This document shows positions 26,838-36,450 of a DNA stretch of 64,000 nucleotides, in pieces. This stretch comes from G965222505 sp965222505 (lineage in GTDB: Bacteria > Bacteroidota > Rhodothermia > Rhodothermales > DATKEJ01), in assembly GCA_965222505.1 (NCBI GenBank), contig OZ244956.1, forward strand, positions 2,046,001 through 2,110,000, read 5' to 3'. Every line of letters begins with the position of its first letter. Position 1 is the stretch's first letter. The notes below the pieces were generated by a model. It did not search any database, had not been told where the DNA came from, and saw nothing but the letters and a program-made list of their open reading frames with translations. Made by a program: the position numbers and the translations under genes.

Positions 26838-27596
26838 ATGAAACGTGTAGTCTTTATTACGGGGGCCTCGTCCGGCTTTGGGTCGGCGTTGGCCGAATTG
26901 TATGCCGAGGCGGGCGATGCCGTCGCCCTGGTGGCCCGCCGGGCCGAACGCATTGAGGCCCAGGCCGAAACCCTCAAGGCCAATGGAGGCACCGCCCTGC
27001 CGCTGGTGTGCGACGTAACCGACCGGGCGGCAGTGCAGAAAGCCGTTCAGGCGTGCGAAGCTGCCCTCGGCCCCATCGACCTGTTGATTGCCAATGCCGG
27101 CGTGAGTATTTCGTCCTCGGCCCTCTCCTTTAACACAGAAGACCTGGAATGGATGTATCGGGTCAATGTGTTCGGGGCGGCGTATTGCTTTGAGGCCGTG
27201 TTGCCTGCGATGATTGCCCGGCACGATGGGCATTTGGTAGGCATCAGCAGCCTGGCCGGGTACCGGGGCCTGCCGGGGTCCATCGGCTATGCCTCAACCA
27301 AGGCGGCCCTGACCAATTTGATGGAAGGCTTGCGGGCAGAACTGCGACCGCACGGCGTGTCGGTCACCACCATCTGCCCAGGGTTCGTCAAGACGGAAAT
27401 GACCGCCAAGAACAAGAACAAAATGGCGTTCTTGTTGGAACTCGATGATGCCGCCCGGCGCATGTACCGGGCCATCGAACGCAAGGATTCGGAATATGCG
27501 TTTCCGTGGCAATTGGCCTCGGTGGTCAAAGCGGGCCGGTTTTTCCCCAATGCGCTCTATGACCGCATCGTATCCAACGTGCGGGCTACGGACTAA
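26838..27596 (+). CDS. Short-chain dehydrogenase/reductase
   Basis: A 252-residue classical SDR. The Rossmann motif TGASSGFGSALA is at residues 7-18, NAG is present in LLIANAGVSIS, the catalytic Ser is in VGISSLAGY, and the YxxxK site is in SIGYASTKAAL. The Arg in ARRAERI after the second strand suggests NADP(H) preference. The C-terminal WQLASVVKAGRFFPNALYD resembles the DltE/YqjQ-like subgroup. Substrate not predictable. It overlaps the convergent hydrolase gene by 11 bp at the 3' ends. Confidence 0.9.
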   Translation: MKRVVFITGASSGFGSALAELYAEAGDAVALVARRAERIEAQAETLKANGGTALPLVCDVTDRAAVQKAVQACEAALGPIDLLIANAGVSISSSALSFNTEDLEWMYRVNVFGAAYCFEAVLPAMIARHDGHLVGISSLAGYRGLPGSIGYASTKAALTNLMEGLRAELRPHGVSVTTICPGFVKTEMTAKNKNKMAFLLELDDAARRMYRAIERKDSEYAFPWQLASVVKAGRFFPNALYDRIVSNVRATD

Positions 27597-28500
27597 AAGA
27601 CAGGGCCTGTATCCAGTTCAGGATCAGCCGGGCCAACGTCAGTCGGTGATCGGAGAAGGAGTGATTGGCATCCAGTTCAACGTGGGTGAGGTGTTTTACC
27701 CCGGCCTCATGGAGCGCTGCAATCAAGGGTTGATGATGGTAAGCAGGCGGCGCGAGGTCATCACGCCCTCCGGCCACCATCAAGATTGGCAAGTCCAGGA
27801 GTTGTGGGCCGAGGTGCATCAGGTTCCATGCATCGGCATGTGCCCAGGCTTCCTCCAAAATCTCTTCCGCGGTTACGCCGCGTAGCGGGTTCATGCCCAG
27901 CGCCATGCGCGCCTTGACGCGCCGGACCATCTCGGCATCATGCTGTATCGCCCCAAGCAGAAAGCCCACGTTAAACCCGGCCAGAAACACCAACGCCCGG
28001 ATGCGAGGATCTCGTGCCGCCGTCATCATCCCGGCAAAGCCCCCCATACTGTGCCCTATGGCTATCACGCGGCCTGGATCAACGCGATGGGCGGTTGCAG
28101 CCTCGCTTTCCAGGTAGTCTAAAGCGGCGCTCACATCGGCGAGCATATGTTGGAGACTGAACGTACCGGGGCTGCCCCATGCCCCCCGATAATGGATGAA
28201 GAGGACATGCCATCCCGCCCGCCGAAACACCTGTGCCAGATCCGTGTGATCCTCCGTCCCCGGCATTCCATGTAGCAGCAACACCGTCGGATGCGGCCCA
28301 ATCCCCGAGGCGGCGTACAGTTTGGCCAGGATGGTCTGTGCTCCACTCGGCAAAAGGATGAGCTTGATGTACGCCGGATGGTCAGGGTCGGGCGGGGGGT
28401 CCTGGGTGAGCGGATCGAAAGCAAACACTTCAGAGGCCATAAGCTGTGGTGAAGCCATCGGTTGAGGAGGCCAAAACATGGAGCGTTGAAGTGAAGACAC
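27586..28500 (-). CDS. Alpha/beta hydrolase
   Basis: A 304-residue protein with no clear signal peptide. LLLHGMPGTEDHTD marks the oxyanion strand, AIGHSMGGFAGMM is the nucleophile elbow, PILMVAGGRDDLAPP holds the acid and ANHSFSDHR the catalytic His. It resembles S9/dienelactone-hydrolase-type esterases. Several Met codons lie in the first 23 residues, so the start is uncertain; MASEVFAFDP is the best alternative. Convergent with the SDR gene. Confidence 0.88.
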   Translation of the reverse strand: MSSLQRSMFWPPQPMASPQLMASEVFAFDPLTQDPPPDPDHPAYIKLILLPSGAQTILAKLYAASGIGPHPTVLLLHGMPGTEDHTDLAQVFRRAGWHVLFIHYRGAWGSPGTFSLQHMLADVSAALDYLESEAATAHRVDPGRVIAIGHSMGGFAGMMTAARDPRIRALVFLAGFNVGFLLGAIQHDAEMVRRVKARMALGMNPLRGVTAEEILEEAWAHADAWNLMHLGPQLLDLPILMVAGGRDDLAPPAYHHQPLIAALHEAGVKHLTHVELDANHSFSDHRLTLARLILNWIQALSFSP

Positions 28501-28567
28501 CAGGGTCGGGTTCCGCAGAACGTCCGATCAACGAATAAGCGGCGACAGACTGAACAAAGACGTATGG

Positions 28568-29608
28568 ATGAGGGTTAACCACTTTGCAGCGACTCCTTCA
28601 AACCTATCGCTCATGCTTACGGCACGCAAAGCCCAACTCCTTGATTTTCTCCGTACCGGTATTGCACCCACACAACAGGAACTCCTGTCCCATCTGGGTT
28701 TAACCTCCCGCCGACATGTACGCCGCCTCATTCGGTCACTTGAAGCCGATGGGCATCGGATTGAGACCTTTCGGGAGGGTCGGGTGAAACGGTACCGCCT
28801 TCCTGCGGATCAACTGTTTACGGACACCCAGGCCGTACACCTCACTGAAGCCGAGTTACTGGCCCTGGTGGTTGCTGCCCAGGCCGCACAAGCCACTCTC
28901 CATCCAACCCCCTTTAAGGCCCCCATTCGAACCGCATTTTCGACCCTACTCAAGCATTGGGCACCTCACGAGATTACCAGTTTCGAACCGGAATCGGAAG
29001 CTCGGCATTGGCACTTCAGCCTGGCCCCATCGGTGAAACTTGATCCTGTGGTGTTCAATACCCTACGCCGTGCCATCGCTGCACAACAGATGGTGTATAT
29101 TGACTATTTTACGGCCTCAAAAAACAAGCTGTCAGAAGATCGTCCTATTGATCCGCTTCTGTTTGCCACACCAGCCGGTTCATGGGTCGTGGTCGCCTAT
29201 TGCCACCGGTCGAATCAAGTAAAGGATTTTGCCCTGGCCGGTGTTCGTGCCGTTCGGCTGAGTGATCCCCCCCAATACTTCAAACCGCCGGCGGACTTCG
29301 ACGAAGACCTGTATTTCGGCGAGCGGTTCAAAGCCCTGGCCGGGGGGCCGGTTGAAGTGGTACGACTCCGGGTTGCCTTTGACCGGGCCGAGTATTTCCG
29401 GCGCAAGCACTATCACCGCACCCAGATCATCGAAACCACCTACCCGGATGGCTCCATCGAAGTCTCCTACGAAGTAACCGGCCTCGAAGAAATGCGCGCC
29501 TTCGTGCAGAGTTGGGGCGTAGGCGTCACCGTCCTGGAACCCCCCGCCCTCGTCCAACGCATCCGGGAAGAAGCCGAAGCCCTGGCCGAACGGTATGGGA
29601 GCCGGTAA
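28568..29608 (+). CDS. WYL-domain transcriptional regulator next to the cas genes
   Basis: A 346-residue protein; the start at MLTARKAQLL (16 codons in) is also reasonable. An N-terminal winged helix (RKAQLLDFLRTGIAPTQQELLSHLGLTSRRHVRRLIRSL) is followed by a WYL domain (about residues 155-225: RAIAAQQMVYIDYFTAS ... VVAYCHRSNQVKDFALAGVRAV) and the usual C-terminal WCX extension (FKALAGGPVEVVRLRVAFD). WYL proteins bind single-stranded nucleic acid or nucleotides and often regulate CRISPR or phage-defence loci. It lies 253 bp upstream of cas3 in the same orientation and is the natural candidate controller of the locus. Confidence 0.9.
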   Translation: MRVNHFAATPSNLSLMLTARKAQLLDFLRTGIAPTQQELLSHLGLTSRRHVRRLIRSLEADGHRIETFREGRVKRYRLPADQLFTDTQAVHLTEAELLALVVAAQAAQATLHPTPFKAPIRTAFSTLLKHWAPHEITSFEPESEARHWHFSLAPSVKLDPVVFNTLRRAIAAQQMVYIDYFTASKNKLSEDRPIDPLLFATPAGSWVVVAYCHRSNQVKDFALAGVRAVRLSDPPQYFKPPADFDEDLYFGERFKALAGGPVEVVRLRVAFDRAEYFRRKHYHRTQIIETTYPDGSIEVSYEVTGLEEMRAFVQSWGVGVTVLEPPALVQRIREEAEALAERYGSR

Positions 29609-29705
29609 CCCCAAATTTCGGGGATTCCCTTACACAAAATAGCGCATTTTAGCTATAGGAAAACCGCATCGAATTTCTGAAGATAATCCTGTAGGGTGCC
29701 CCCTT

Positions 29706-29727
29706 AACCGGACTTTCCTGTCCGGTT
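29706..29727. promoter_or_regulatory. Inverted repeat in front of cas3 (candidate operator)
   Basis: AACCGGAC-N6-GTCCGGTT is a perfect 8-bp inverted repeat about 135 bp before the cas3 start codon and 98 bp after the WYL gene. The core CCGGAC...GTCC-G recurs upstream of cas1. It could be a binding site or a small hairpin terminating the WYL transcript; no T-run follows it directly. Confidence 0.5.
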
Positions 29728-29861
29728 CAACTTTCCTGTTTTCTTACTTTCATCCGAAACCAGTCGTTACTTATCCTAACCCAACATCAAAGATGGTTTT
29801 TCGAAGAGTGCCTCTGAGTCTGCTGCTTTTCTTTTGAGAACCAATCCTGCAATCAGACATC

Positions 29862-32800
29862 ATGCAAGACGATCACACATATGCTGCCGGACTGCTGTAC
29901 AAACTTTGGGGCAAAACAAACGAGCTAAACCCTCGGGGCGATAAACAGCCCTGGTGCTGGCATCCCGCAATCTGCCATATGCTTGATGTCGCCTATGTGG
30001 CTGAGACGTGGCTGAAAGCGCACCCTATGCTTCTTGACAAGCTCGCACAAGAATCCGGCTATACCAACCGTGAAGCACTCCTTCCCGTACTGCTTACACT
30101 GACGGCTCTTCATGACCTCGGTAAACTCCATCCATGTTTTCAGGAAAAATCTCCTCGTGGATGGAAGAAAGGCTATGCGCAGGTGGGTTTAGAGAGCGAG
30201 CTTTATCCTGGCACTGGATTTGACCATGGCGCAGAAACAGCACGTATGCTTTTTGCGTGGAGCATTCATGAGGATGAAAACTGGCAGCCATATATTCCTG
30301 CCGTTCGCGCAACCGCCGCACACCACGGGCGTTTTCACGTCAGAAAAGAGACGAAGATTCGGAAAATCCCAAGTTGGTATTCCTGCCTTCCCTGCCAAAC
30401 GGCAGTTCGTGAGGCAGTGACAGTATGCTCAGACGTATTCGGCTTCTCGCCCAAACCACCGCCCGACGAAACCGACCTCAGCGCGCAAGGCTTTCTGATG
30501 TTATTTGCTGGTTTTGTTTCTGTTGTAGACTGGATCGGCTCTGCGATTTCAACGGAGCAAATGCGTCCAGACGGGCCAGGATCGAAAGTCACTGACGCTG
30601 ACAGCACTGCGCAATATCTCGAAGACCTCCGCACCAGCAATCAAGCCGAGAATATGCTTCGTGGGTTCGGCTTGCTTCCGAAGTTTAATCCCAATGCATA
30701 CTCGTACACAGCGCTTTTCCCTTTCATTTCTACAGATGCCGACCTGCGCCCACTCCAGCGAGAGGCAAAGAAACTCCCCTTTGGGAAGACGCCGGGGCCG
30801 GAGCTTGTAATAATCGAAGCGCCGATGGGCATGGGTAAAACAGAGATTGCACTCTACCTCACGGCCCAAGCACTCTGTCCCACCAATGATACTGCAACCC
30901 GCACCGCTGACGGCCTCTACTATGCCCTTCCCACCCAAGCATCGACCAACTACATGTTCAGCCGGCTATGCGTCTTTGCTAAGCGGATGAGTGTTCCAGG
31001 CCACCCTATCGCGCTTGCCCTCGCACACGGTGCCCGCAACCTCTTTGAGCCATATGACAAGCTCCGACAGAAGGGCAAACGCTTCCAGAAGGCCACCCTA
31101 TCGCTTCAAAGAGCCGGTTCCAACGCCCCAGAAACGGGAGAGGAAGACACGCCGGGAGAAGTCCTCGCCACGTCTTGGCTTCAATCAGCAAAACGGGCGT
31201 TGCTGGCTCCCATTGGACTGGGAACGGTGGATCAGGCGATGCTCGGAGCGCTTCGTGTGCGGCACGCCTTTGTCCGGCTCTACGGACTGGGACAGCGCGT
31301 GGTCGTGCTGGACGAGATACACGCTTACGATGTCTACATGAACACTGTGCTGTTCCGCCTGCTTGCTTGGCTGCGGGCAATGAATTGTAAAGTCATTTTG
31401 CTTTCGGCGACGCTACCCCGCTCGCTCCGCGCTAAGTTATTTGAAGCCTACGGCTCGGCTGAACCTGCTTCCGGCACATCGCCCGAATTGGACCCTTATC
31501 CTCAACTGTTGCACACTCGAAAAGGAGAAGTCGAACGTTACATTTTACCTAAAGATGAGCAACCTGCCCCTAAAGTCATCCACATTGAATGCCATGAAAT
31601 TGCTGCGGGCACGCGCACAGAGGTAGGAGCGCAAAAAGTTCTGGAAGCAGCCCGAAGTGGAGGATGCGTCGCGTGGATTCGAAATACGGTAAAAGAAGCA
31701 CAAGCTGCATGGCGTGTGCTGTATAAACAGGCTCAGACCGAGAATATTCCTATCGTCCTGCTCCATGCACGTTTTACCCGCGCCGATCGCAACCGCATCG
31801 AAAAGTACATCGAGGATTGTCTGGGACCTCCAATTGCTCACACCGGTCGCAACCACACTGATAAGGATATCGAGGATTGCCTGGGGGCTTCGAAACCAGC
31901 ACAAAAGTCAGTGCGTCCACCTCGCCTTATCGTCGTGGCCACTCAAGTCATTGAGCAATCCGTGGACCTAGATTTCGATGTAATGTTCTCTGATCTTGCA
32001 CCTATTGATCTTTTGCTACAAAGAGCCGGACGCCTCCACCGGCACAAGCGTCCTGCCGAAGCACGGCAAGGCCACACCACCGCTACACTTCACGTCCTGC
32101 TCCCCACCGTTGAAGAACGGCAGCAACTGGATTTCGGATCCAGCAAGTTTATCTACGATCCGGAGACGCTGGCACGAACCGCCGCCTTACTGTCCGAAGA
32201 CACAACGGACGATACGCTGACGTGGCTGCTCCCTGATGCCTGTCGAACGCTCGTAGCTCGCCTCTACGACCTGCCCGAAACATGGACAGCGCAGCGACTT
32301 GGCGTACCTGAACCCTTGCTTGCAGCGGCCCGGCGACGGCAGCGACAGCAGCAAATCGTAATGGAGCGTACAGCGTCCTGGGGATTAATGCCTGCGCCAG
32401 GAAAGCGGCTAGAAATGAAGGATGCACGCCAAGATCGTAACGAAGATACTGTGGTTCATCTTTCCACGCGGTACCAGAATGTCGAAACTGTGACGCTCGT
32501 GCTGTTCCGCTTGGTGAATGGCGTTCCGCACCTGCTGGCTGCGCCGCCGCTCTCTCTTACTGCATTCCCGAGTGCTGATGACGTAGAAGCTACGCTATTT
32601 CTTGACCGCGCCATCGCTGCCTCCTCCGTCTCTTTTCCGTGGCATCAACATGTGGAACAAAGCGAGCCACCGGAGGCGCTACGCCCGCTCGTTCGATGGT
32701 GGCGACGCCGTCATCGCTTTGACGACCGTGTATTTCTCATTCTCGGCGATGACGGCATGCTGAACCACGATGCCTTCATAGGCCGCTACACGATGGACCA

Positions 32801-32882
32801 TGAAGGTCATGCCATGGAGGGGTTAGTGCTGGCTCGCCATGGTCAATCACCGCCTGATGCCATCCCATTGGAAGACCTGTAA
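29862..32882 (+). CDS. cas3: Cas3 helicase-nuclease, type I-E
   Basis: A 1006-residue protein with N-terminal HD nuclease and C-terminal SF2 helicase. HD motifs are HDLGK at residue 84 and a downstream HH (AAHHGRFH, about residue 150). The helicase has Walker A in APMGMGKTEIAL near 322, DEIH at 484-487, LSATLP near 514, motif V/VI in VVATQVIEQSVDLDFDV and LLQRAGRLHRH near 719. It degrades target DNA after recruitment by Cascade. It is the first gene of the cas operon. Residues 642-661 and 662-681 are an imperfect 20-residue tandem duplication inside helicase domain 2; all catalytic motifs remain intact. Confidence 0.96.
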   Translation: MQDDHTYAAGLLYKLWGKTNELNPRGDKQPWCWHPAICHMLDVAYVAETWLKAHPMLLDKLAQESGYTNREALLPVLLTLTALHDLGKLHPCFQEKSPRGWKKGYAQVGLESELYPGTGFDHGAETARMLFAWSIHEDENWQPYIPAVRATAAHHGRFHVRKETKIRKIPSWYSCLPCQTAVREAVTVCSDVFGFSPKPPPDETDLSAQGFLMLFAGFVSVVDWIGSAISTEQMRPDGPGSKVTDADSTAQYLEDLRTSNQAENMLRGFGLLPKFNPNAYSYTALFPFISTDADLRPLQREAKKLPFGKTPGPELVIIEAPMGMGKTEIALYLTAQALCPTNDTATRTADGLYYALPTQASTNYMFSRLCVFAKRMSVPGHPIALALAHGARNLFEPYDKLRQKGKRFQKATLSLQRAGSNAPETGEEDTPGEVLATSWLQSAKRALLAPIGLGTVDQAMLGALRVRHAFVRLYGLGQRVVVLDEIHAYDVYMNTVLFRLLAWLRAMNCKVILLSATLPRSLRAKLFEAYGSAEPASGTSPELDPYPQLLHTRKGEVERYILPKDEQPAPKVIHIECHEIAAGTRTEVGAQKVLEAARSGGCVAWIRNTVKEAQAAWRVLYKQAQTENIPIVLLHARFTRADRNRIEKYIEDCLGPPIAHTGRNHTDKDIEDCLGASKPAQKSVRPPRLIVVATQVIEQSVDLDFDVMFSDLAPIDLLLQRAGRLHRHKRPAEARQGHTTATLHVLLPTVEERQQLDFGSSKFIYDPETLARTAALLSEDTTDDTLTWLLPDACRTLVARLYDLPETWTAQRLGVPEPLLAAARRRQRQQQIVMERTASWGLMPAPGKRLEMKDARQDRNEDTVVHLSTRYQNVETVTLVLFRLVNGVPHLLAAPPLSLTAFPSADDVEATLFLDRAIAASSVSFPWHQHVEQSEPPEALRPLVRWWRRRHRFDDRVFLILGDDGMLNHDAFIGRYTMDHEGHAMEGLVLARHGQSPPDAIPLEDL
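31785..31904 (+). repeat. 60-bp tandem duplication inside cas3
   Basis: Two in-frame 60-bp units, 31785-31844 and 31845-31904, share CGCAACC and ATCGAGGATTG blocks at the same offsets; about four-fifths of the first 43 bases match, the remainder has diverged. They encode the two RN...K.IEDCLG segments. Confidence 0.8.
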
Positions 32883-32902
32883 CCCATATCTAACCACGCT
32901 CT

Positions 32903-34618
32903 ATGTTAAACGTATTCGAGCACCAGCGTTTTCGCCTGCGCCGTCCACCAAGTGACGGCCATTCGAAAGGTGAGCGCGTAACCCGTTCCTTTCGCGAGAT
33001 CATCACCGGAGATGACGAATCTCTGCTTTTCGATTATCCGCTGGAATACCTCAACGTCGCTGCCCTTGGCCTGTGCGTCGCACTTGCGCAGACCGCCTTC
33101 GAGCCGGAAATAGTGGAAGACCTAGAAGCAAGGTTGGCATCACCGCTTACTGACGACGAATACGAACATGGCGTGGCACCACTCCGCGACCTGTTTACCA
33201 TCGACGGACCTCCCGGAACTCGTTTCTTGCAAGGACCGGAACCGGAGAAGGATAAGAAAGGACGATACAAGAAAAGAAGCGCTCTCAGCAATCTTCTCCT
33301 TACCGTCAAGCACGGCAACAAAACATTCCTCAATCGACCTGTCGAAGAGTGGGTGGTAGAATACGACCAGATTCCTCTCCTTCTATTTGCCCGCCACACC
33401 TTCTTCGAGGGAAATGCTGGCCGAGGCTATCTTAATGGCACATCCCACGAAATGGGTATTCGCACATTTCTTTTGGATGCAGAGAATATGCTCCGCCGTT
33501 CGATGTGGTTGAATGTGATTGCTCAAGAAACACAAGCCGAAAGGGAGGGAGATTTCCAACTCATCGACAGCGCTAGTGGATTCGATGGCCAGCTCTGGCA
33601 TGAGGTACCCAATTTGGAGGCCGTCGTACAAGGTAATCTAACCCTTCGTGCCGGACTGCTCTGGCAAACGGCGCACACTTTTATCATCCTAGAAGAAGTG
33701 GGAAAGCCCCGACCAAGTCTGGTTACGGGAGAACGCTTCAAAGGTAAGGTAGGCACAGCCGTTGTCGTTAGTCCCAGTGGAATCGGATACGGCGTTCGTC
33801 CCGAGCCGAAAGCGCGCAGAGAGAGTTTCTTCCGCCATCCCAATGCGCCCACGTTCGAGGGTGAAGTTAAAGACAACTTCATCCGTAGCCAACTTAAAAC
33901 AGAAGATACTGCCGGGCTAATTGGGCACATGGCTGGTTTGTTTTTTGGTCCTGGCACGCTGGACGCTGAGCGCCCAAGTAACCTGAACACCGCCCTCGTG
34001 ATTGATCAATGGTACGAGTTGGACCAACAACCCGCAGTGGATCTGCTTTGCTTCGGCTTCGAGATGCAAGGAAAACCGGTACCAAACGTACACAGCGGCT
34101 ACCACATCGAGCGCTTTCGTTATCCGGTACTGGAGAGCGGAGAAGAGGATACCATCAAAGTTCGAATCGAAGCCGAAGCAATTCTGGCTGAAGCGGCAAC
34201 ATTCACTCAGAAAGTAGAGCGTGTACTAAGTGGAGCCATCCAGCGCTGCACGCTCGTGCAGGTAGAGGCAAAGGCAGACGAAAAAGGCCGACAAAACTTC
34301 AAGCTCAAAGAAGATCTCGCGCCGGAACAACTTGCCCGTAGCGCTGCCCATAACCTCTGGCGACAGGCCCGCCACGAACTGGCCAATCTACTCCGACAGA
34401 TCGAAGCCCACGGCCAGGGTGCCTGCGCACTTTCCCAAGCTGCGCCCGCCCTGATTGCCGAATGGCGTAACGGCATCGCCGGTCACGCCCGAAATCTGTT
34501 CCAGCCTATCTTCGACACGTACTCGGCATCGCCGCAGCACCTCGTGGCAGCGCACCGTGCCAAGGGCTTTCTTTACGGCACGCTAAACAAACTTCAAGGC
34601 AAACATCCTGAACCCTAA
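32903..34618 (+). CDS. casA: Cse1/CasA (Cas8e), Cascade large subunit
   Basis: A 571-residue protein at the expected place after cas3. The opening (FRLRRPPSDGHSKGERVTRSFREII) and the segment PLLLFARHTFFEGNAGRGYLNGTSHE are typical of the Cse1 fold. The large subunit recognises the PAM and recruits Cas3. The C-terminal four-helix bundle region (LARSAAHNLWRQARHELANLLRQI) is present. Length is slightly above the E. coli protein. 20 bp separate it from cas3. Confidence 0.92.
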   Translation: MLNVFEHQRFRLRRPPSDGHSKGERVTRSFREIITGDDESLLFDYPLEYLNVAALGLCVALAQTAFEPEIVEDLEARLASPLTDDEYEHGVAPLRDLFTIDGPPGTRFLQGPEPEKDKKGRYKKRSALSNLLLTVKHGNKTFLNRPVEEWVVEYDQIPLLLFARHTFFEGNAGRGYLNGTSHEMGIRTFLLDAENMLRRSMWLNVIAQETQAEREGDFQLIDSASGFDGQLWHEVPNLEAVVQGNLTLRAGLLWQTAHTFIILEEVGKPRPSLVTGERFKGKVGTAVVVSPSGIGYGVRPEPKARRESFFRHPNAPTFEGEVKDNFIRSQLKTEDTAGLIGHMAGLFFGPGTLDAERPSNLNTALVIDQWYELDQQPAVDLLCFGFEMQGKPVPNVHSGYHIERFRYPVLESGEEDTIKVRIEAEAILAEAATFTQKVERVLSGAIQRCTLVQVEAKADEKGRQNFKLKEDLAPEQLARSAAHNLWRQARHELANLLRQIEAHGQGACALSQAAPALIAEWRNGIAGHARNLFQPIFDTYSASPQHLVAAHRAKGFLYGTLNKLQGKHPEP

Positions 34619-34635
34619 ACCACTGAGACAGCAAC

Positions 34636-35247
34636 ATGAATGACCTGCTCCCAAAATGGAAACTTGACAAGGAAGTTGCTTTCGTTCAGAAAGCTGTATG
34701 GACGATGGCAAGGTTGTGGAACGACGAGCACGTGAACCGTAGTAGTCTCCGCGCCGCGTTCCGGCGCTGGCATCCCCCCCCTGGCGTGCCCAACGACCTG
34801 CCGATGAACCTACGCGGCTATGTCTGGAGCGAGGTTGGTCCACCGAAAGGTGATACGCATCCCAAGGCGCAGCAAGAGACGATTGCGCGTGCCGCTGCTG
34901 TCGTTGCACTACGGGCTGCGGCGGGCGAAGCTAGTGGGAAGTCACAACCTCTGGGTGCCGCGCTCTTCCGTGCGGGCCTCAGTGATCACCGCCTCATGCG
35001 CCTGCTCACTACCCAACGCGAACACCGCTTCGAAGCGCTACACCGAATGCTCCGCCGCGTGGCCCGGCAGCAACAACCGGTAGCTTGGAATGAGAAGGAA
35101 GTCAAGCGCATGCTCTACTTCCTTTATGGCGATGATGCCGCTGTCCGCGCCGCCGCCAACGGCTGGGCCGGGGATTTCTTCCGCACCCGCCACACTGACA
35201 CTGCTTCCGAAGAAACTGATATCGAAACACCCACTCAAACCATCTGA
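34636..35247 (+). CDS. casB: Cse2/CasB, Cascade small subunit
   Basis: A 203-residue mainly helical protein. Recognisable features are the size and place, the SHNL-free start WKLDKEVAFVQKAVWTMARLW and the conserved FRAGLSDHRLMRLLTTQREHRFEALHRMLR segment, which corresponds to the Cse2 core (RFxxLLxA). Two copies stabilise the R-loop in Cascade. It starts 17 bp after casA and ends 3 bp before cas7e. Confidence 0.9.
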   Translation: MNDLLPKWKLDKEVAFVQKAVWTMARLWNDEHVNRSSLRAAFRRWHPPPGVPNDLPMNLRGYVWSEVGPPKGDTHPKAQQETIARAAAVVALRAAAGEASGKSQPLGAALFRAGLSDHRLMRLLTTQREHRFEALHRMLRRVARQQQPVAWNEKEVKRMLYFLYGDDAAVRAAANGWAGDFFRTRHTDTASEETDIETPTQTI

Positions 35248-35250
35248 ACC

Positions 35251-36450
35251 ATGCTCATCGAACTACACACCCTTACCAGTCACCCGCCCGCCAACCTCAA
35301 CCGCGATGACCTAGGACGACCAAAGACAGCTTTCTTCGGCGGGGTCGAACGTGCCCGCATTTCGTCCCAATCGCTCAAACGTGCCGTGCGCAAGTCACCA
35401 TACCTGAGAAGAATGTTGGGCAATCGTTTTGCAACCCTTTCTACTCGCAACCTTGAAGATATCTATGAGGAGCTACGCACCAAACTCGGTGAGAAACACG
35501 AAAAGAAGCTGCACAACCTTGCATATACCTACGTGGAGGTTCTGGGCGCACGTGATCAAAAGACTGGAAGAGAATTGCGGACAAGTCAAGCCATCTTCCT
35601 TTCTCCTAAAGAGATCAAGCGTATTAAGGACTATTTCCGAGACATTACGTCAGGAAAGGCTGAACTCCCCAAAAAACCAAAAGGAAAGAATGGAAAGAAG
35701 AAATTGCTTGCGATGTTAGCAGAGGCAATAGGAGTTAATCAGAACCCTGGTGATGCCCTTGACTTGGCTCTTTTCGGTCGCATGACGACAAGCGATGCAA
35801 GTGCTTTTCAGGCCGTAGAAGGTTCCATGCAAGTAGCACATCCCATTAGTACACATGCTGTGGCGACCGAAACAGATTGGTTTACTGCGGTAGATGAAGT
35901 CACAGAGAAGCTTGGCGAAACTGGAAGCGCACATCTGAACGAACTCGAATTTAACTCTGCGGTTTTCTACAAATACTTCTCCTGCAACCTCACCACTCTT
36001 CTCAATAACCTTAACGCAAAGACCAAGGAAGACGCCAAGCAAGCCGTTGATGCCCTCGCGCTCTTCCTTGATGCCGCCTGCCGTGTCACGCCGACCGGCA
36101 AGCAGAACGCCTTTGCTTCGAACGCCGTGGCGGATACGGCGCTCCTGGTGCTGCGTCCCAGCGGCCATCCCGTTTCGCTCGCCAACGCTTTTGAGGCTCC
36201 GATTCAGGCTAACGGGCAGGGCTATCTTGCCAGTTCCCGACGCGAACTTGCCAAGCACTATGCAGCGTTGGTGACGAGCTATGGCCTGGAAGATCAGGCC
36301 ATTTTCTTCAGCGTCACCTCTCCTGCACGCAATGAGGCGGAGCAGGCGCTGCCCAGCGGGGTAAAGCAAGCAAAATCGCTGGGCGAGGTTTTCGACTTCC
36401 TGCGGGAACATGCCACCTCAGGAGTCAACATGCATGAGGGTTTGGAATGA
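35251..36450 (+). CDS. casC: Cas7e/CasC, Cascade backbone subunit
   Basis: A 399-residue protein beginning with the characteristic LIELHTLTSHPPANLNRDDLGRPKTAFFGGVERARISSQ (shown here across the RRM start) and later MQVAHPISTHAVATETDWFTAVDE and FYKYFSCNLTTLLNNL. Six copies line the crRNA. A Lys-rich insertion around residues 140-152 (PKKPKGKNGKKKL) makes it longer than the E. coli protein. It overlaps cas5e by 4 bp (ATGA). Confidence 0.94.
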   Translation: MLIELHTLTSHPPANLNRDDLGRPKTAFFGGVERARISSQSLKRAVRKSPYLRRMLGNRFATLSTRNLEDIYEELRTKLGEKHEKKLHNLAYTYVEVLGARDQKTGRELRTSQAIFLSPKEIKRIKDYFRDITSGKAELPKKPKGKNGKKKLLAMLAEAIGVNQNPGDALDLALFGRMTTSDASAFQAVEGSMQVAHPISTHAVATETDWFTAVDEVTEKLGETGSAHLNELEFNSAVFYKYFSCNLTTLLNNLNAKTKEDAKQAVDALALFLDAACRVTPTGKQNAFASNAVADTALLVLRPSGHPVSLANAFEAPIQANGQGYLASSRRELAKHYAALVTSYGLEDQAIFFSVTSPARNEAEQALPSGVKQAKSLGEVFDFLREHATSGVNMHEGLE

